A stretch of 64,000 nucleotides of DNA from Streptomyces sp. NRRL WC-3618. Lineage in GTDB: Bacteria > Actinomycetota > Actinomycetes > Streptomycetales > Streptomycetaceae. Position 1 is the stretch's first letter; the number at the start of each line of letters is the position of its first letter. The notes under the pieces were generated by a model that ran no database searches, was not told the DNA's origin, and saw only the letters and a list, made by a program, of their open reading frames with translations. The DNA lies in the NCBI RefSeq assembly GCF_001280005.1, contig NZ_LGDW01000130.1:20427-84426 (forward strand). Direction: 5' to 3'. A program made the translations under genes and the position numbers. Positions 8,469-17,657 of the stretch are shown here, piece by piece.

Positions 8469-9212
8469 TCATCGCCCGCCCGCCACCCGCAGCACCGCGC
8501 CCGTGGCGTAGGAGGCCTCGCCGGACATCAACCAGGCGACGGCGGCCGCGACTTCCTCCGCCAGCCCCGGCCTGCGGAGCGGAATCGTCGGGGCCGCGCG
8601 TTCCGCCCGGCCCGGGTCGCCCATCGTGGCGTGCATCTCGGTGTCGATGATGCCCGGAGCCACCGCGTTGACGCGGATACCGTCCGGACCGAGTTCCTTC
8701 GCCAGGCCCACGGTCAGGGCGTCGATCGCCGCCTTGGTCGCCGCGTAGTGGACATACTCGCCGGGACTGCCGAGGGTGGCCGCCGCCGAGGACACGTTCA
8801 CGATCACACCGCTCCCCCGAGCCGTCATCGCCCGCGCGGCGCGGCGCGAACACAGCAGCGTACCCAGCAGGTTGACCTCCATCACGCGTCGCAGATCACC
8901 GGGATCCGTGTCGACGAGCCTGCCCAACGGGCCGGTCACCCCGGCGTTGTTCACCAGCCCCGTGACCGGCCCGAGCCGCTCCTCCACCGTGTCGAACAGC
9001 CGGTCCACCTCCGCCTCGACCGAGGTGTCCACCCGCACGGTCACACACCGCGCCCCCACCTCCCGCACCCCCGCCGCGACCGACTCGGCGGCCCGGGCGT
9101 CCCGTACGTACCCCACCGCGACGTCGTGACCGTCCGCGGCGAGCCGCAGACAGGTCGCGGCACCGATCCCCCGACTGCCACCCGTGACCACCGTGACTGA
9201 CGTCCCGCTCAT
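8469..9212 (-). CDS. Short-chain dehydrogenase/reductase
   Basis: This is a 247-residue classical SDR. It has the cofactor loop TGGSRGIGAATC, the NNAGV segment, the catalytic serine strand (VNVSSAAATLG), YAATK with Tyr and Lys, and the C-terminal PG...EVAAAVAWLMSGEASYATGAVLRVAGG. It would use NAD(P)(H) to interconvert an alcohol and a ketone; FabG-like paralogues of this type are common. The start at 9212 is fixed by a strong GGAGGTGA five bases upstream. It is not obviously in an operon. Confidence 0.88.
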   Translation of the reverse strand: MSGTSVTVVTGGSRGIGAATCLRLAADGHDVAVGYVRDARAAESVAAGVREVGARCVTVRVDTSVEAEVDRLFDTVEERLGPVTGLVNNAGVTGPLGRLVDTDPGDLRRVMEVNLLGTLLCSRRAARAMTARGSGVIVNVSSAAATLGSPGEYVHYAATKAAIDALTVGLAKELGPDGIRVNAVAPGIIDTEMHATMGDPGRAERAAPTIPLRRPGLAEEVAAAVAWLMSGEASYATGAVLRVAGGR

Positions 9213-9336
9213 AGGGCTCACCTCCGTGTCTCGTTGTTCCACACCCACCCCACCGGCAACAGCCCTGCTCGTACGCTCCGGTTCACCGGCCCGTACGAGC
9301 AGGGCAGCACTCGCGACAGTCAGTCGGTCAGGGCAT

Positions 9337-9702
9337 TCAGCCGGTGTGCCGGTCCAGGGAAAGCAGCCACCGCCACCGATGGCGTTCCGCGACGAGGCTG
9401 GCGGCCACCAGGACAGACACGAGGACCGCCGCGTAGACGGGCCATACCCACCACGCGGCGATCACCGCGGCAGCGAGCTGGAGCAGCACCAGCAGAATCG
9501 TGACCGTGCCCGGGACAGGGACGATCACCTGATTCTTGTCGCCCGGAGTCGAGAAAACGGTCGGCAGTCCGATCAGTACCACCAAGGACAGGACGGCCAG
9601 CGGCCACGAGTACAAGGACAGCGCCCATGGGGTGGCCACCCACGCGACGAGTTCCGCGGCGAAGCGCAGAACGGATGCGATGCGGTCGTCCGGTCTTTCC
9701 AT
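9337..9702 (-). CDS. Small multi-pass membrane protein, possibly YrdB/DUF2568-like
   Basis: The product of about 121 residues has four hydrophobic stretches: LRFAAELVAWVATPWALSL, LAVLSLVVLIGLPTVF, GTVTILLVLLQLAAAVIAAWWV and YAAVLVSVLVAASLV. Its N-terminus is charged and its C-terminus basic (RHRWRWLL). The pattern (L-RF-x-ELxA start, four helices, about 120 residues) resembles the YrdB/DUF2568 family, but I assign this only tentatively. The start at 9702 has a G-rich site upstream; a longer start at 9732 is possible. It is divergent from the NTF2-fold gene at 9865. Confidence 0.6.
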   Translation of the reverse strand: MERPDDRIASVLRFAAELVAWVATPWALSLYSWPLAVLSLVVLIGLPTVFSTPGDKNQVIVPVPGTVTILLVLLQLAAAVIAAWWVWPVYAAVLVSVLVAASLVAERHRWRWLLSLDRHTG

Positions 9703-9864
9703 ATGTACGCCCCCCGAGACAGCGTCAACCACCGGCGGGAGAGTCTACGACGAGACGACTGTCCGATCATTCACGCGACCCGCTGGGGAGTCGGACACGC
9801 CCATGGGCCTCCGAATATCCGCATGTCCCTTGGCTCCGCCCGCCCGGTGCCCAACACTGAGCCG

Positions 9865-10368
9865 ATGACGCAGCGTGTGGAGCTCGCGACCGTGATGGAC
9901 CGGCTCTCCCTCGACGGACTCGTCACCGCGTACGCGGTGGCCGTGGACGACGGTGACTGGGAGACCTACGTGGAACTGTTCGCACCGGACGGGCGGGCGG
10001 ACTACCGTTCGGCCGGCGGGATCGAGGGGGACGCCCGGCAGGTCGCCGGGTGGCTCAGGCAGAGCATGGAACTCTTCCCCATGCGGCAGCATCTGATCGT
10101 CAACCGCCGGGTCGGCTTCGGCATCCTGGAGCAGGACACCGGCGACACGGCCCGCGTCCAGGCGGACTACGTCAACCCCATGCGTCTCGCGGACCACAAC
10201 GGCGAATCCGGGTCCACCGCACCCGACTTCGTGTGCGGCGGCCGGTACGCCTTCGGACTGGTCCGTACGGGGGACGGCTGGCGGTTGCGCGAGGTGGTCG
10301 TACAGGAGAAGTGGCGTCGCATGCCGGAGCCCGCCCCGGGCGCCGCCGCCCACCGGCCGCTCGACTGA
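9865..10368 (+). CDS. SnoaL/NTF2-fold protein
   Basis: The 167-residue protein begins with the typical SnoaL-like helix (LDGLVTAYAVAVDDGDWETYVELFAPDGRADY) and continues with the curved sheet ending in GGRYAFGLVRTGDGWRLREVVVQEKW. The family covers dehydratases, isomerases, cyclases and ring-hydroxylase small subunits, so no reaction can be assigned. A conserved His after the first third (MRQHLIVNRR) may be catalytic. The start is uncertain: ATG 9865 fits the domain, and an in-frame ATG at 9823 would add 14 residues. It stands alone. Confidence 0.75.
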   Translation: MTQRVELATVMDRLSLDGLVTAYAVAVDDGDWETYVELFAPDGRADYRSAGGIEGDARQVAGWLRQSMELFPMRQHLIVNRRVGFGILEQDTGDTARVQADYVNPMRLADHNGESGSTAPDFVCGGRYAFGLVRTGDGWRLREVVVQEKWRRMPEPAPGAAAHRPLD

Positions 10369-10569
10369 CCGCCTCCTCTCCCCGCTCCTTCCCTGACTTT
10401 TTCTCACGCCCTGACCGGCCGCCGTACGCCGTATGAGGAATCCGCCGCTCCTGGCCGGAGTCCTGCTGGTCCGTGATCGTCTCCAGCACGCACACTGGAT
10501 TTCCGAAGGGGTGACCGACTGGGTGGTTGAGCGGGTGATCCCGGGGAAGCGACTGGTAGGAGGCATCGT

Positions 10570-12144
10570 ATGAAACTGCCCGGCCACTGGATCGTTTCCC
10601 CCTGGCGGCGTTCCCTCGTCGCCGCGCTGGCCGGTGCCCTGCCGATGTTCGCGTTCCCGGCACCGGCGCTGTGGTGGTTCGCCTACGTCGCTCTCGTGCC
10701 CTGGATCCTGCTCGTCCGGTCCGCGCCGACCGGCAAACGGGCAGCGTACGACGGCTGGTTCGGCGGCCTCGGGTTCATGGTGGCGGTGCATCACTGGCTG
10801 CTGCCCAGCCTGCATGTGTTCATCTTCGTCCTCGCGGCGCTGCTGGGCGCGTTGTGGGCGCCCTGGGGTCTGCTCGTCCACCGGTTCCTGGCGGGCCGCG
10901 CCTCGGCCGGGCGGATCGCCGCCGGGCTCGTCGTGCTGCCGTCGGGATGGCTCATGGTCGAGCTGGTCCGCTCGTGGCAGGGGCTCGGCGGGCCCTGGGG
11001 CATGATCGGATCCAGCCAGTGGCAGGTGCCGCCCGCGCTGCGGCTGGCCTCGGTCGGCGGGGTGTGGCTGCTCAGCTTCCTGGTGGTCGCCGTGAACGTG
11101 GCGGTCGCCGTCCTGATCGCGGTGCGCGAGTCCCGGCTGCCGGCCGTGGCCGGGCTCGTCGCCACCGCCGCCGTGACGTCCGCGTCCTGGGTGTGGTCAC
11201 CTCGTCCGGAGGCCGACGGCCGGGTGCGGATCGCCGTCGTGCAGCCGGGCGTCGTCGACGGGGCCGGCAGCGCGGAGAAACGGTTCGCGCTCGAGGAGGC
11301 GCTCACCCGCCGGCTGGCCGGCCAGGACGTCGATCTGGTCGTCTGGGGCGAGAGCAGCGTCGGCTACGACCTCGCCGGCCGCCCCGACCTGGCGAAACGG
11401 CTCGCATCGCTCTCCCGCACGACGGGGACCGACATCCTTGTCAACGTGGACGCCAGGCGCTCCGCCCGGCCCGGTATCTACAAGAGTTCGGTGCTGGTCG
11501 GGCCGGACGGCCCCACCGGTGACCGGTACGACAAGATGCGGCTCGTGCCCTTCGGTGAGTACATTCCGGCGCGTTCGCTGCTGGGCTGGGCGACCTCCGT
11601 CGGCAAGGCGGCGGGCGAGGACCGCAGGCGCGGCAGCAAGCAGGTGGTGATGGACGTCGGGCATGGGCTGCGCATCGGGCCCATGGTCTGCTTCGAGTCC
11701 GCGTTCCCGGACATGAGCCGCCATCTCGCGCAGGACGGCGCCCAGTTGCTCGTCGCACAGTCCTCGACCTCGTCGTTCCAGCACAGCTGGGCGCCCGAGC
11801 AGCACGCCTCGATCGCGGCCCTGCGCGCGGCCGAGACCGGCCGGCCCATGGTGCACGCCACGCTGACCGGCGTCTCCGCCGTCTACGGCCCGAGCGGCGA
11901 GCGCGTCGGCTCCTGGCTCGGCACCGGTGCGAGCACCTCGGCGGTGTACGACGTACCGCTGGCCCGGGGTGTCACGCCGTACGTCCGCTTCGGCGACTGG
12001 CCGGTGCACGCGGCGGTGGTCGTCCTTGTCGTCCTGGGTGCCGTCGAGGGGGTGGGCCTGTTCAGGCGGCGCCGGTCCGCTCCCCCACCGCTCGTACCAC
12101 CCGTTCGCACAGTTCATGGGTCGCCAGTGCGTCCCGGGCGCTGA
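10570..12144 (+). CDS. lnt: Apolipoprotein N-acyltransferase
   Basis: Lnt adds the third acyl chain to lipoproteins at the outer face of the membrane. The 524-residue protein has an N-terminal membrane half of about six to seven helices (to about residue 205) and then a nitrilase-fold domain with the catalytic triad in its proper motifs: E261 in WGESS, K322 in YDKMRLVPFGEYIP, and C374 in MVCFESAFPD. A final hydrophobic helix precedes a basic tail. A GGAGG site sits seven bases before the ATG. The last 83 bases overlap the tail of the oppositely oriented oxidoreductase gene, and the overlapping tail (after VGLF) is low-complexity and presumably dispensable. Confidence 0.93.
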   Translation: MKLPGHWIVSPWRRSLVAALAGALPMFAFPAPALWWFAYVALVPWILLVRSAPTGKRAAYDGWFGGLGFMVAVHHWLLPSLHVFIFVLAALLGALWAPWGLLVHRFLAGRASAGRIAAGLVVLPSGWLMVELVRSWQGLGGPWGMIGSSQWQVPPALRLASVGGVWLLSFLVVAVNVAVAVLIAVRESRLPAVAGLVATAAVTSASWVWSPRPEADGRVRIAVVQPGVVDGAGSAEKRFALEEALTRRLAGQDVDLVVWGESSVGYDLAGRPDLAKRLASLSRTTGTDILVNVDARRSARPGIYKSSVLVGPDGPTGDRYDKMRLVPFGEYIPARSLLGWATSVGKAAGEDRRRGSKQVVMDVGHGLRIGPMVCFESAFPDMSRHLAQDGAQLLVAQSSTSSFQHSWAPEQHASIAALRAAETGRPMVHATLTGVSAVYGPSGERVGSWLGTGASTSAVYDVPLARGVTPYVRFGDWPVHAAVVVLVVLGAVEGVGLFRRRRSAPPPLVPPVRTVHGSPVRPGR

Positions 12145-12973
12145 GCACCTTGCCGGCGCGCACGGCGTCAAGGAAGGCGAGCACGGCCTGTTCGATACCG
12201 CGCTGCCGGGCCACCGGCACCCAGTCACCGCGCCGCCGTACGGACGGCTGCCCCTTGTGGTCGATCACCTCGGCGAGGTTGATCACCTGACGCTTGGTGT
12301 CCTGCCCGGACACTTCGAGGATCTCCTCGGCGGAACCGCTGAGCCGGTTCATCACCCCGAGCGCGGTGAAACCGTCCCCGGCGAGCTGGAGCACCACGTG
12401 GTGCAGCAGCCCGCCCTCGGTGCGGGCCCGCACGGTCACGTCGTCGACCGGGCCCGGCACCAGGAACCGGAGAGTGTCCACGACGTGGATGAAGTCGTCG
12501 AGGATCATCGCGCGGGGTTCCTCGGGCAGTCCGATGCGGTTCTTCTGCATCAGGATCAGCTCGCGCGGATGGTCGGCGCACTGCGCGTACCCGGGCGCGA
12601 AGCGCCGGTTGAACCCGACGGCGAGCGAGACGGCACGTTCCTCCGCCAGCTTCACGAGCCGCTCCGATACGGCGAGTTCGTACGCGAGCGGCTTGTCGAC
12701 GAACGTCGGTACGCCCGCCTCCAGCAGCCTGGTCACGATCTCCGGGTGCACGAGGGTGGGCGCGTGCACGAAGGCCGCGTCGAGGCCCTGGGTGATGAGC
12801 CCGTCGAGGTCGGCGTGCCGCTGGCCGGCAGGCAGGCGCAGGCCGTCGGCGACCCGGGTGAGCGTCGCGGGGGTCCGCGTGTGCAGATGCAGTTCGACCC
12901 CGGGCCGCGTGCCCAGCACCGGCAGATACGCCTTCTGCGCGATGTCGCCGAGTCCGATGCAGCCGACCTTCAC
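12062..12973 (-). CDS. Gfo/Idh/MocA-family oxidoreductase, convergent with lnt
   Basis: The 303-residue enzyme starts directly on a Rossmann fold (VKVGCIGLGDIAQKAYLPVL). It has the EKP-equivalent VDKPLAYE and the substrate-domain motif DDFIHVVDTLRF with a candidate catalytic histidine. The family reduces or oxidises sugar-like carbonyls with NAD(P). The GTG at 12973 is supported by AAGGAG six bases upstream. Its 3' end overlaps lnt by 83 bases on the opposite strand, so transcription of one gene produces antisense to the end of the other. No sugar genes flank it. Confidence 0.85.
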   Translation of the reverse strand: MKVGCIGLGDIAQKAYLPVLGTRPGVELHLHTRTPATLTRVADGLRLPAGQRHADLDGLITQGLDAAFVHAPTLVHPEIVTRLLEAGVPTFVDKPLAYELAVSERLVKLAEERAVSLAVGFNRRFAPGYAQCADHPRELILMQKNRIGLPEEPRAMILDDFIHVVDTLRFLVPGPVDDVTVRARTEGGLLHHVVLQLAGDGFTALGVMNRLSGSAEEILEVSGQDTKRQVINLAEVIDHKGQPSVRRRGDWVPVARQRGIEQAVLAFLDAVRAGKVLSARDALATHELCERVVRAVGERTGAA

Positions 12974-13110
12974 GGGGTCTCCTTCAGAGGTTGCCTGGGT
13001 TGCCTGCCGGGGGCATGCCGGAAGCATACGGCCGCCGGACGCCTCGCAGGGCGGCCGGACCCGGGGAAAACACATGGTGGGGACGGGTCTCGGTAGGCGA
13101 CCATGTCCGC

Positions 13111-13629
13111 ATGACGACGCAGGCACCGCGCAGTGAACCCGCCCAGAACGCCGACGAGCGCACCATGCTGGAGGGCTGGCTGGACTACCACCGGCAGACC
13201 CTGGCGTGGAAGTGCGAGGGCCTGACGGACGCCCAGCTCAGGACCGCCTCGGTCGAACCGTCCGAGCTCTCTCTGATGGGCCTGGTACGGCACATGGCGG
13301 AGGTCGAGCGCCACTGGTTCCGCACGGTCCTCATGGACGAGAGCCCAGGCCCGATCTACTTCACCGAGGAGGACCCGGACGGCGAGTTCCATCTGACCGG
13401 GGCGGACACCTGGGAGGAGGCGCACGGCACCTGGCAGGCCGAGATCGGGATCGCTCGGCGCAATGCCGCCGACTTCGGTCTCGACGACCTCTCGAAGGGC
13501 AGGGGCAGGCACAGTGACGAGCCGTTCAACCTGCGCTGGATCTACACCCACATGATCGAGGAGTACGCCCGCCACAACGGCCACGCCGACCTGCTCCGCG
13601 AGCGGGTCGACGGAGCGACCGGCTACTGA
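13111..13629 (+). CDS. DinB-family (DUF664) protein
   Basis: This is a 172-residue four-helix bundle protein. The three metal-binding histidines of the DinB/DUF664 type are visible: LVRHMAEVERHWF (first His near residue 62) and, near the C-terminus, THMIEEYARHNGHADLLRE. Relatives include mycothiol-dependent and bacillithiol-dependent S-transferases and maleylpyruvate isomerases. The actinobacterial DUF664 group commonly takes mycothiol, but the substrate here is unknown. I chose ATG 13111, which opens on MTTQAPRSEP. It is probably monocistronic. Confidence 0.85.
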   Translation: MTTQAPRSEPAQNADERTMLEGWLDYHRQTLAWKCEGLTDAQLRTASVEPSELSLMGLVRHMAEVERHWFRTVLMDESPGPIYFTEEDPDGEFHLTGADTWEEAHGTWQAEIGIARRNAADFGLDDLSKGRGRHSDEPFNLRWIYTHMIEEYARHNGHADLLRERVDGATGY

Positions 13630-13750
13630 GGCTCGGAGGTGCGGCTGGGCGGGGGCGGAGTCGCGCAACCCGGCGCTGAACGGGCGCCGCTGCGCCCACC
13701 CGTGCCGCCCCTAGCGGCACGCATGCCCGCAGCGGGGGGGGCGTCCCTCC

Positions 13751-13793
13751 AGGGGCGCGGGGAACTGCGCGCCAAGCCCCCACCGGGCCGCAC
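13751..13793. repeat. Dispersed Streptomyces intergenic GC element
   Basis: The segment contains AGGGGCGCGGGGAACTGCGC followed by a CCAAGCCCCCACCGG-type arm. It is a copy of an element found between many Streptomyces genes and related to the repeat behind tuf3 at 1470-1550. It can form an imperfect hairpin and probably acts as a terminator for the DinB gene. Confidence 0.5.
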
Positions 13794-13903
13794 CCGCAAA
13801 CGCACCCGCGCCCATCCGCGCCTGCGGGACCGCGCGCCTCGGGGCGGTGGTAGCCGTCAGCAGAGGTCGCCGCGCACCCTCCGTAAGGGGCCGGAGATCA
13901 CCC

Positions 13904-14476
13904 GTGTGGGGCATCCTGCGCTCGTCCACGGTCTGCGAACGCAGCGGAACCAGCAGAGTTGCGCGGGTGCATCGAACGACGACCACCGCAACGCTTCTGG
14001 TCACCGTGGCTGTCACGGCTCTCTCCGGCTGCGTCACGGTCCAGCACCCGTCCGCGCCCGGCCCGCTCCCGCCGGCACCGTCGCAGCCGACGGCGCCCCG
14101 CCCGGACGTCCGGGCCGAACCGCAGATCGTGCAGGCGCCCGCCCGGGAGGCACTGGCGCTCATCGGCCCCGAGCGCAGGCGCACGCAGGTCCAGCGGGCA
14201 CCGCAGGCCCCGGTGGAGCGGCAGCGTCCGGCGGCCGTCGCGCCCGAGCCCCCGCCGGCCGCCGCTCCGGCACCTCCGCCGCCGCCACGCCGGACGAAGC
14301 CGAAGCAGCGCCCGCCGAAGCCGGAGCGCCGCCCCACCCCGCCGCGCGTCGAGATTCCCGAGGTGTCCCGCCCGGTACGCGAGAACACGGACGTGTGCGC
14401 CCTCGGCAGAAAGTACGGCGGCTGGGGCAAGGACAGCCCCCAGGCAGTCATCTGCAAGGAGGCGTACGGGCGTTGA
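13904..14476 (+). CDS. Proline-rich secreted lipoprotein, unknown function
   Basis: A hydrophobic signal segment (TTTTATLLVTVAVTALSGC) ends in a lipobox (LSGC), so the mature protein should be anchored by lipidated cysteine to the outer face of the membrane. About 110 residues rich in Pro, Ala, Arg and Gln follow as an extended linker. A short C-terminal domain has two cysteines (DVCALGRKYGGWGKDSPQAVICKEAYG) that may form a disulphide. GTG 13904 has GGAG seven bases upstream; a start at GTG 13967 would give a more usual signal length. It could be a cell-wall-spanning tether. No family name is assigned. Confidence 0.65.
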   Translation: MWGILRSSTVCERSGTSRVARVHRTTTTATLLVTVAVTALSGCVTVQHPSAPGPLPPAPSQPTAPRPDVRAEPQIVQAPAREALALIGPERRRTQVQRAPQAPVERQRPAAVAPEPPPAAAPAPPPPPRRTKPKQRPPKPERRPTPPRVEIPEVSRPVRENTDVCALGRKYGGWGKDSPQAVICKEAYGR

Positions 14477-14488
14477 AGTCCAGGGCTG

Positions 14489-14542
14489 GTCGTCACATGC
14501 CCGCCTGCCTGCCCTCCGGGCGGACGACGGGAATGTGACGAC
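14489..14542. terminator. Nested bidirectional terminator
   Basis: Perfect ten-base arms GTCGTCACAT (14489-14498) and ATGTGACGAC (14533-14542) enclose an inner GCCCG/CGGGC stem. The structure sits exactly between the 3' ends of the convergent lipoprotein and TPR-like genes. Confidence 0.6.
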
Positions 14543-14548
14543 AGGCCC

Positions 14549-15100
14549 TTAGGGCCGCTGCCTCGGCGGACCCCAGGAGTCCCCCTCCGAGCCGCCGTCC
14601 GGTCCCCTGGACCGCTCCCCCTCCCCCAGGCGCGACTCCAGCCGCCCGATGGCCGCTCTGACCCCGTCGCCGTAGCCGTCGTCGCCGAGGGCGTCGGACG
14701 TGCCGCGGGCGATGCGGAGGTGGGTGCGGGCGGCGTCGGGGCGGGCCAGCTTCTCGTAGTCGGCGGCGAGGTTCAGATGCAGCGAGGGATACAGGGCTCG
14801 CACCGCGAGCGCCCCCTCGTGCTGGACGACCTCCGCGACGCGTTCGTCCGACAGTTCCTCCGCCGCCGACAACGCCCTCAGATCCCACGCCAGTTCGTCC
14901 GAAGGATCGTCCTGGGTGTCGGCCATGTAGTGCGCCAGCGTGCAGCGGTGCAACGGGTCGCCGTCCTCGCCGATCTCAGCCCACAGGCCGAGGAAGCGGT
15001 CCCGGGCCTCCTCGCGGTCACCGCCGTGATGCAGCATGACGGCCTGTCCGATCCGGGTCATCATGGCCTCCGGCGTCACCTGTTCCTGCCGCTCCGCCAC
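14549..15100 (-). CDS. Tetratricopeptide-like helical protein
   Basis: This 183-residue, highly acidic, all-helical protein has TPR-like pairs. AVMLHHGGDREEARDRFLGLWAEI and LHLNLAADYEKLARPDAARTHLRIA show the small/large residue alternation of repeats. The C-terminal 25 residues are disordered (SRGPDGGSEGD). The start at GTG 15100 is set by GGAGGGG upstream rather than by the GTG at 15115. Proteins of this kind are usually adaptors; no partner is suggested by the neighbours, which are a convergent lipoprotein gene and a co-oriented ung gene 128 bases upstream. Confidence 0.7.
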   Translation of the reverse strand: MAERQEQVTPEAMMTRIGQAVMLHHGGDREEARDRFLGLWAEIGEDGDPLHRCTLAHYMADTQDDPSDELAWDLRALSAAEELSDERVAEVVQHEGALAVRALYPSLHLNLAADYEKLARPDAARTHLRIARGTSDALGDDGYGDGVRAAIGRLESRLGEGERSRGPDGGSEGDSWGPPRQRP

Positions 15101-15228
15101 CGCGCCCCTCCACACTGTCCGCTGTGCCCACTGTCCCTCCCGACGCTAACGGCAGGCACCGACAATCCCGGTCAGGCGGGCCGGTACGGCACCGGACCGG
15201 CCCCGCGCCGGCGCTCACCGCTCCCGGT

Positions 15229-15912
15229 TCAGCCCAGGTCGGGGATGGTCCAGTCGATCGGCTCGTGTCCCTGGCCGGCCACCGCCTCGTTGATCTGTGT
15301 GAACGGGCGCGAGCCGAAGAACTTCTTCGCCGAGAGCGGCGAGGGGTGCGCCCCCTTCACCACCACATGCCGCTCCTCGTCGATCAGCGGGAGCTTCTTC
15401 TGCGCGTAGTTGCCCCACAGGACGAAGACCGCCGGGTCGGGACGGTCGGCGACGGAGCGGATGACCGCGTCCGTGAACCTCTCCCAGCCCTTCCCCTTGT
15501 GCGAGTTGGCCTCGCCGGAGCGGACCGTGAGCACCGCGTTGAGCAGCAACACGCCCTGCTCGGCCCACGGCATCAGGTAACCGTTGTCGGGGACGGGCGT
15601 GCCCAGCTCCTCCTTCATCTCCTTGTAGATGTTGCGGAGCGAGGGCGGGATCTTCACCCCGGGCCGGACCGAGAAGCACAGGCCGTGGCCCTGCCCTTCG
15701 CCGTGGTAGGGGTCCTGCCCGAGGATCAGGACCTTCACCTTGTCGTAGGGCGTCGCGTCGAGCGCGGCGAACACCTCGTCGCGCGGAGGAAAGACAGGAC
15801 CCTTCGCCCGCTCCTCCTCGACGAACTCGGTCAGCTCCTTGAAGTAGGGCTGCTGCAGCTCGTCACCCAGGACGCCGCGCCAGGACTCGGGCAGCATGGC
15901 GATGTCGGTCAC
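15229..15912 (-). CDS. ung: Uracil-DNA glycosylase, family 1
   Basis: Ung removes uracil from DNA after cytosine deamination or dUMP incorporation, starting base excision repair. The 227-residue protein has the water-activating motif GQDPYH (D67, H70), the conserved FSV in GLCFSVRPG, the uracil-contacting LLLNAVLTV, and the DNA-intercalation loop HPSPLS near residue 190. Length is typical. GTG 15912 is preceded by GGAGGAAG. It appears to be a single-gene transcript. Confidence 0.96.
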   Translation of the reverse strand: MTDIAMLPESWRGVLGDELQQPYFKELTEFVEEERAKGPVFPPRDEVFAALDATPYDKVKVLILGQDPYHGEGQGHGLCFSVRPGVKIPPSLRNIYKEMKEELGTPVPDNGYLMPWAEQGVLLLNAVLTVRSGEANSHKGKGWERFTDAVIRSVADRPDPAVFVLWGNYAQKKLPLIDEERHVVVKGAHPSPLSAKKFFGSRPFTQINEAVAGQGHEPIDWTIPDLG

Positions 15913-16076
15913 GTGAACTTCCTCCGATGTGCGGTGTGTTCCACTCACCGAAGAACCTACCGGCGCCCACTGACAACAGTCGCCGGGAACGGGTCACTGA
16001 CAGCCGTTTTGGACGCCCGCCCCCGCCGTGCGCCATGTGCCTTACACCATGTGCCGTGCGCCTGCCATGAGCTCCG

Positions 16077-17657
16077 CTACCAGCTGGTCTTCCAGTACAG
16101 CTCCCACATGACCATCATCGTCGCCGGGTCGATGGACACCTCGGCACCGCCGATGTCCTGGTTCGCCGCCACATGCTGCTTGCCCTGCCACAGCGGCAGC
16201 AGGCGGGCGTCGTCGAGGAGGATCTGCTGGGCCTCCTTGAACTCCTCGCCGACGGCCCCCCGGTCGCTCTCCCGGCGTGACTCGGGCAGCAGCTGGCCGG
16301 TGATCTCGGGCGACGTGTACGGCGTACCGAGCGCGTTCTGCTCGCCCACGAAGGGGGCGATGAAGTTGTCGGCGTCGGGGAAGTCGGGGAACCAGCCGCG
16401 ACCGAACACCGGGTACTCGCCCTTCCGGTAGCCGTCCACGTAGGTCTTCCACGGGCGGCTCTGGAGCTTGACGGTGAACAGGCCGGAGTCCTCCAGCTGT
16501 CGCTTCAGTTCCTCGAAGGCCGGCTTGGTCTGGGAGCCGTAGCGGTCGCTCGTGTACCAGAGGGTGAGCGGGACCCGCTGGGTGATGCCGTCCTCCAGGA
16601 GGATCTGCTTGGCCTTGGAGGTACTTGGATTCCCGAAGTTGTCGAAGAAGCCCGTCGTGTGGCCGACCAGTCCCTTGGGGATCATGGAGTACAGCGGTTC
16701 GACGGTGTCCCGGTAGATGTTGTGGGCGAGCGCCGGACGGTCGACGATCTGGGCGATCGCCCTGCGGACCGAGCGCTTGCTGGACCACGGGTCCTTGGGG
16801 TTGAAGACGAGGTAGCTGATCTCGGTGGTGGCGTTCTCGATGAGCTGGAGACCCTCCTTCTTCTCGTTGTCCTCGATGTCGACGATGTCGTCGGCACTGA
16901 GACCGCGGTAGATGATGTCGATCTTCTTGGCGCGGAGGGCGTCGGCCTCCTCGGACGACTTCTTGAAGTAGCGGATGGTGACGGCGTCGTTCCTGAGGTC
17001 CGCGATGCCCTTGTAGCGGTCGTTCCGGACGAGTACGGCCCTGTCGCCCTCCTTGTAGGACTCCAGGATGTACGGCCCGGAGCCGTTGACCTTGCCGTCC
17101 TGGCGGAGGGACTTCGCGGGGTACTCCTCGGGGTCCACGATCGACATGGCGGGTGTGGAGAGCACGAAGGGGAAGGTCGCGTCGGCCTGGTTCAGATGGA
17201 AGACGAGCCCGCGGTCGCCCTTCACCTCGATCCGGTCGAGGCTGGTCAGCAGACCAGCGGGGCCACCGTTGACGTTGATCGTCCGGATCCGGTCGATGGA
17301 GTACTTGACGGCCTTCGCGTCCAGCACATGTCCGTCCGAGAACTTCAGGCCCTCGCGCAGCTCACAGCTGTAGACCGTGCTCGAGCTGTCGGTGAACGCG
17401 CAGCTCTTGGCAGCGTCGGGCTTGGGCTCGGAGCCACCGGTGTCGAAGTTCAGCAGCGTCTGGTGCACGTTACGGAACAACTCCCACGAGTTGTCCCAGG
17501 AGGCCGCCGGGTCCAGAGTGCTGGGCTCACTGGTCGTCCCCACCACGATCGGCTTCCCGTCGTTGGAGGAGTCGGAGGAGAAGACTCCGCATCCGGCGAC
17601 CATGGATATGGACGCGGCCACCGCCAACTGCCGCAGGCCCCGGTTCCGGTTGAACAC
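16077..17657 (-). CDS. Extracellular solute-binding lipoprotein, family 5 (peptide type)
   Basis: The product has about 526 residues. A signal peptide ends in a lipobox (SMVAGC, then GVFSSDSSND). The mature part has the family 5 pattern: VVGTTSEPSTLDPAASWDNS at the start, EGLKFSDGHVLDAKAVKYSIDR in the first third, and VNGSGPYILESY. Such proteins bind oligopeptides, dipeptides, nickel or other ligands for an ABC importer. No permease or ATPase genes are next to it, so it would have to work with components encoded elsewhere or act as a sensor. GTG 17657 has GAGGAG seven bases upstream. Confidence 0.9.
   Translation of the reverse strand: MFNRNRGLRQLAVAASISMVAGCGVFSSDSSNDGKPIVVGTTSEPSTLDPAASWDNSWELFRNVHQTLLNFDTGGSEPKPDAAKSCAFTDSSSTVYSCELREGLKFSDGHVLDAKAVKYSIDRIRTINVNGGPAGLLTSLDRIEVKGDRGLVFHLNQADATFPFVLSTPAMSIVDPEEYPAKSLRQDGKVNGSGPYILESYKEGDRAVLVRNDRYKGIADLRNDAVTIRYFKKSSEEADALRAKKIDIIYRGLSADDIVDIEDNEKKEGLQLIENATTEISYLVFNPKDPWSSKRSVRRAIAQIVDRPALAHNIYRDTVEPLYSMIPKGLVGHTTGFFDNFGNPSTSKAKQILLEDGITQRVPLTLWYTSDRYGSQTKPAFEELKRQLEDSGLFTVKLQSRPWKTYVDGYRKGEYPVFGRGWFPDFPDADNFIAPFVGEQNALGTPYTSPEITGQLLPESRRESDRGAVGEEFKEAQQILLDDARLLPLWQGKQHVAANQDIGGAEVSIDPATMMVMWELYWKTSW

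Noticed and set aside
16077..17657. A complete peptide ABC import operon.
   Set aside because: Only the binding protein gene is present; the neighbours are ung and dehydrogenases, with no permease or ATPase.
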